A stretch of 6,002 bases of DNA. Origin: Comamonadaceae bacterium. Lineage in GTDB: Bacteria; Pseudomonadota; Gammaproteobacteria; Burkholderiales; Burkholderiaceae_C. Numbering within the stretch: the first letter of the stretch is position 1; every line of letters starts with the position of its first letter. Both the position numbers and the translations under genes were made by a program. Of the stretch, positions 5,651 through 6,002 are shown in pieces. Where the stretch lies: the NCBI GenBank assembly GCA_947454695.1, contig CANGMW010000163.1, positions 1 through 6,002 on the forward strand. The letters run 5' to 3'. The notes beneath the pieces were generated by a model, which did not search any database, was not told the DNA's origin, and saw only the letters and a program-made list of their open reading frames with translations.

Positions 5651-6002
5651 TCACACCTTATTTTCGAAAAGACTCCTCAAGGCTTTTCGCTTTAACTTGC
5701 CGTTGTCCGTATAGGGCAAGCTGGGCACAATGCGCATGATCAACTGCGTCGCGGGAACGTTGACCACGTCGGGTACCAACTTCAAAATCAGCTTTTTGTC
5801 GGCGTCAGGTTGCGCCACGATGGCCAGACACAAACGGGCCACGCCGGTGTCGGGCTTGGTATCGGACAGCGCTGCCACTTCCTGTACCCCGGCCACCGCC
5901 ATGACTTGTTCTTCCACGACCGTGGGCGGAATTTTGACGCCGCCCAGATTAAGCACCTCGTCTTGTCGGCCCATCACGCGCAGCGTTCGCGCAGACATCA
6001 TG
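5651..6002 (-). CDS. AMP-forming acyl ligase (ANL superfamily), C-terminal domain only
   Basis: Partial gene: the reading frame is open through the right edge, so the 5' end lies outside the window. The 116 codons after the first in-frame ATG form almost exactly the mobile C-terminal domain: hinge GRQDEVLNLGGVKIPPTVVE (11-30 of the fragment), VAGVQEVAAL, and SLPYTDNGKLKRKAL (94-108), where Lys102 is the catalytic lysine of the half-reaction. The LPYTDNGK form is canonical, unlike the divergent one in the next gene. That Met is probably internal rather than a start, because a hinge this close to the start would leave no adenylate-forming core. It is not a duplicate of the next gene: the two C-terminal domains share motifs but differ widely elsewhere. 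The stop TGA is 2 nt before the next gene's ATG. The substrate cannot be judged from this part. Confidence 0.85.
   Translation of the reverse strand, partial: MMSARTLRVMGRQDEVLNLGGVKIPPTVVEEQVMAVAGVQEVAALSDTKPDTGVARLCLAIVAQPDADKKLILKLVPDVVNVPATQLIMRIVPSLPYTDNGKLKRKALRSLFENKV
5656..5659 (-). promoter_or_regulatory. Shine-Dalgarno deciding the start of the complete ligase
   Basis: AAGG on the minus strand overlaps the last codons of the upstream ligase gene and lies 7 nt before ATG-5648, a normal spacing. It lies directly against the GTG at 5654, too close to serve it. This favours the ATG, 2 nt after the upstream TGA, over the GTG. Confidence 0.45.

Larger units (their letters stand above)
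1..6002 (-). other. Interior of a single tightly packed seven-gene operon
   Basis: All seven genes run in the same direction. The junctions, in transcription order, are: 2-nt gap (or GTGA overlap), ATGA overlap, 28-nt gap, 1-nt gap, ATGA overlap and 3-nt gap. The longest gap (3105-3132) holds only a weak ribosome site with a run of six T on the coding strand and no hairpin before it. No promoter or terminator can be placed between genes, so one polycistronic message is the simplest reading. The promoter and first gene lie beyond 6002, and the last genes lie before position 1. Confidence 0.75.

Overview
The window looks like part of the chromosome of a Gram-negative betaproteobacterium, most likely Burkholderiales (Comamonadaceae-like). 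The pointers are a GC-rich composition, an outer-membrane porin of the type common in that order, and a Bug/TctC-type periplasmic binding protein, a family greatly expanded there. This placement is inferred from family knowledge, not from a database match.

Every credible gene lies on the minus strand, so transcription runs from position 6002 towards 1. In that order the genes are: the C-terminal end of an AMP-forming acyl ligase (5651-6002); a second, complete AMP-forming acyl-CoA ligase-like enzyme (4158-5648); a Bug/TctC solute-binding protein (3133-4161); a porin (1860-3104); a small GtrA-family membrane protein (1448-1858); a DprE1-like FAD-dependent oxidase (138-1451); and the first 44 codons of a DprE2-like short-chain dehydrogenase (1-134). 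The junctions are 4-nt overlaps or gaps of 1 to 28 nt. I see no promoter or terminator between genes and no gene-free stretch over 28 bases, so the block reads as the interior of one operon whose two ends lie outside the window. I found no RNA genes, mobile elements or CRISPR arrays.

The operon has two functional halves. The promoter-proximal half (ligase, ligase, Bug protein, porin) would fit uptake of a small organic acid through the outer membrane, its capture in the periplasm and its activation to an adenylate or CoA thioester. The distal half (GtrA, DprE1-like, DprE2-like) has the same gene content and order as the mycobacterial block Rv3789-dprE1-dprE2, which makes decaprenyl-phosphoryl-D-arabinose. 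It suggests synthesis and membrane reorientation of a polyprenyl-phosphate-linked D-arabinofuranose or similar sugar for a surface glycan or glycoprotein.

The most interesting points are this mycobacteria-like cassette in a Gram-negative setting, its tight coupling to an uptake/acyl-activation set, and natural substitutions at the DprE1 positions matching mycobacterial Asn385 and Cys387.
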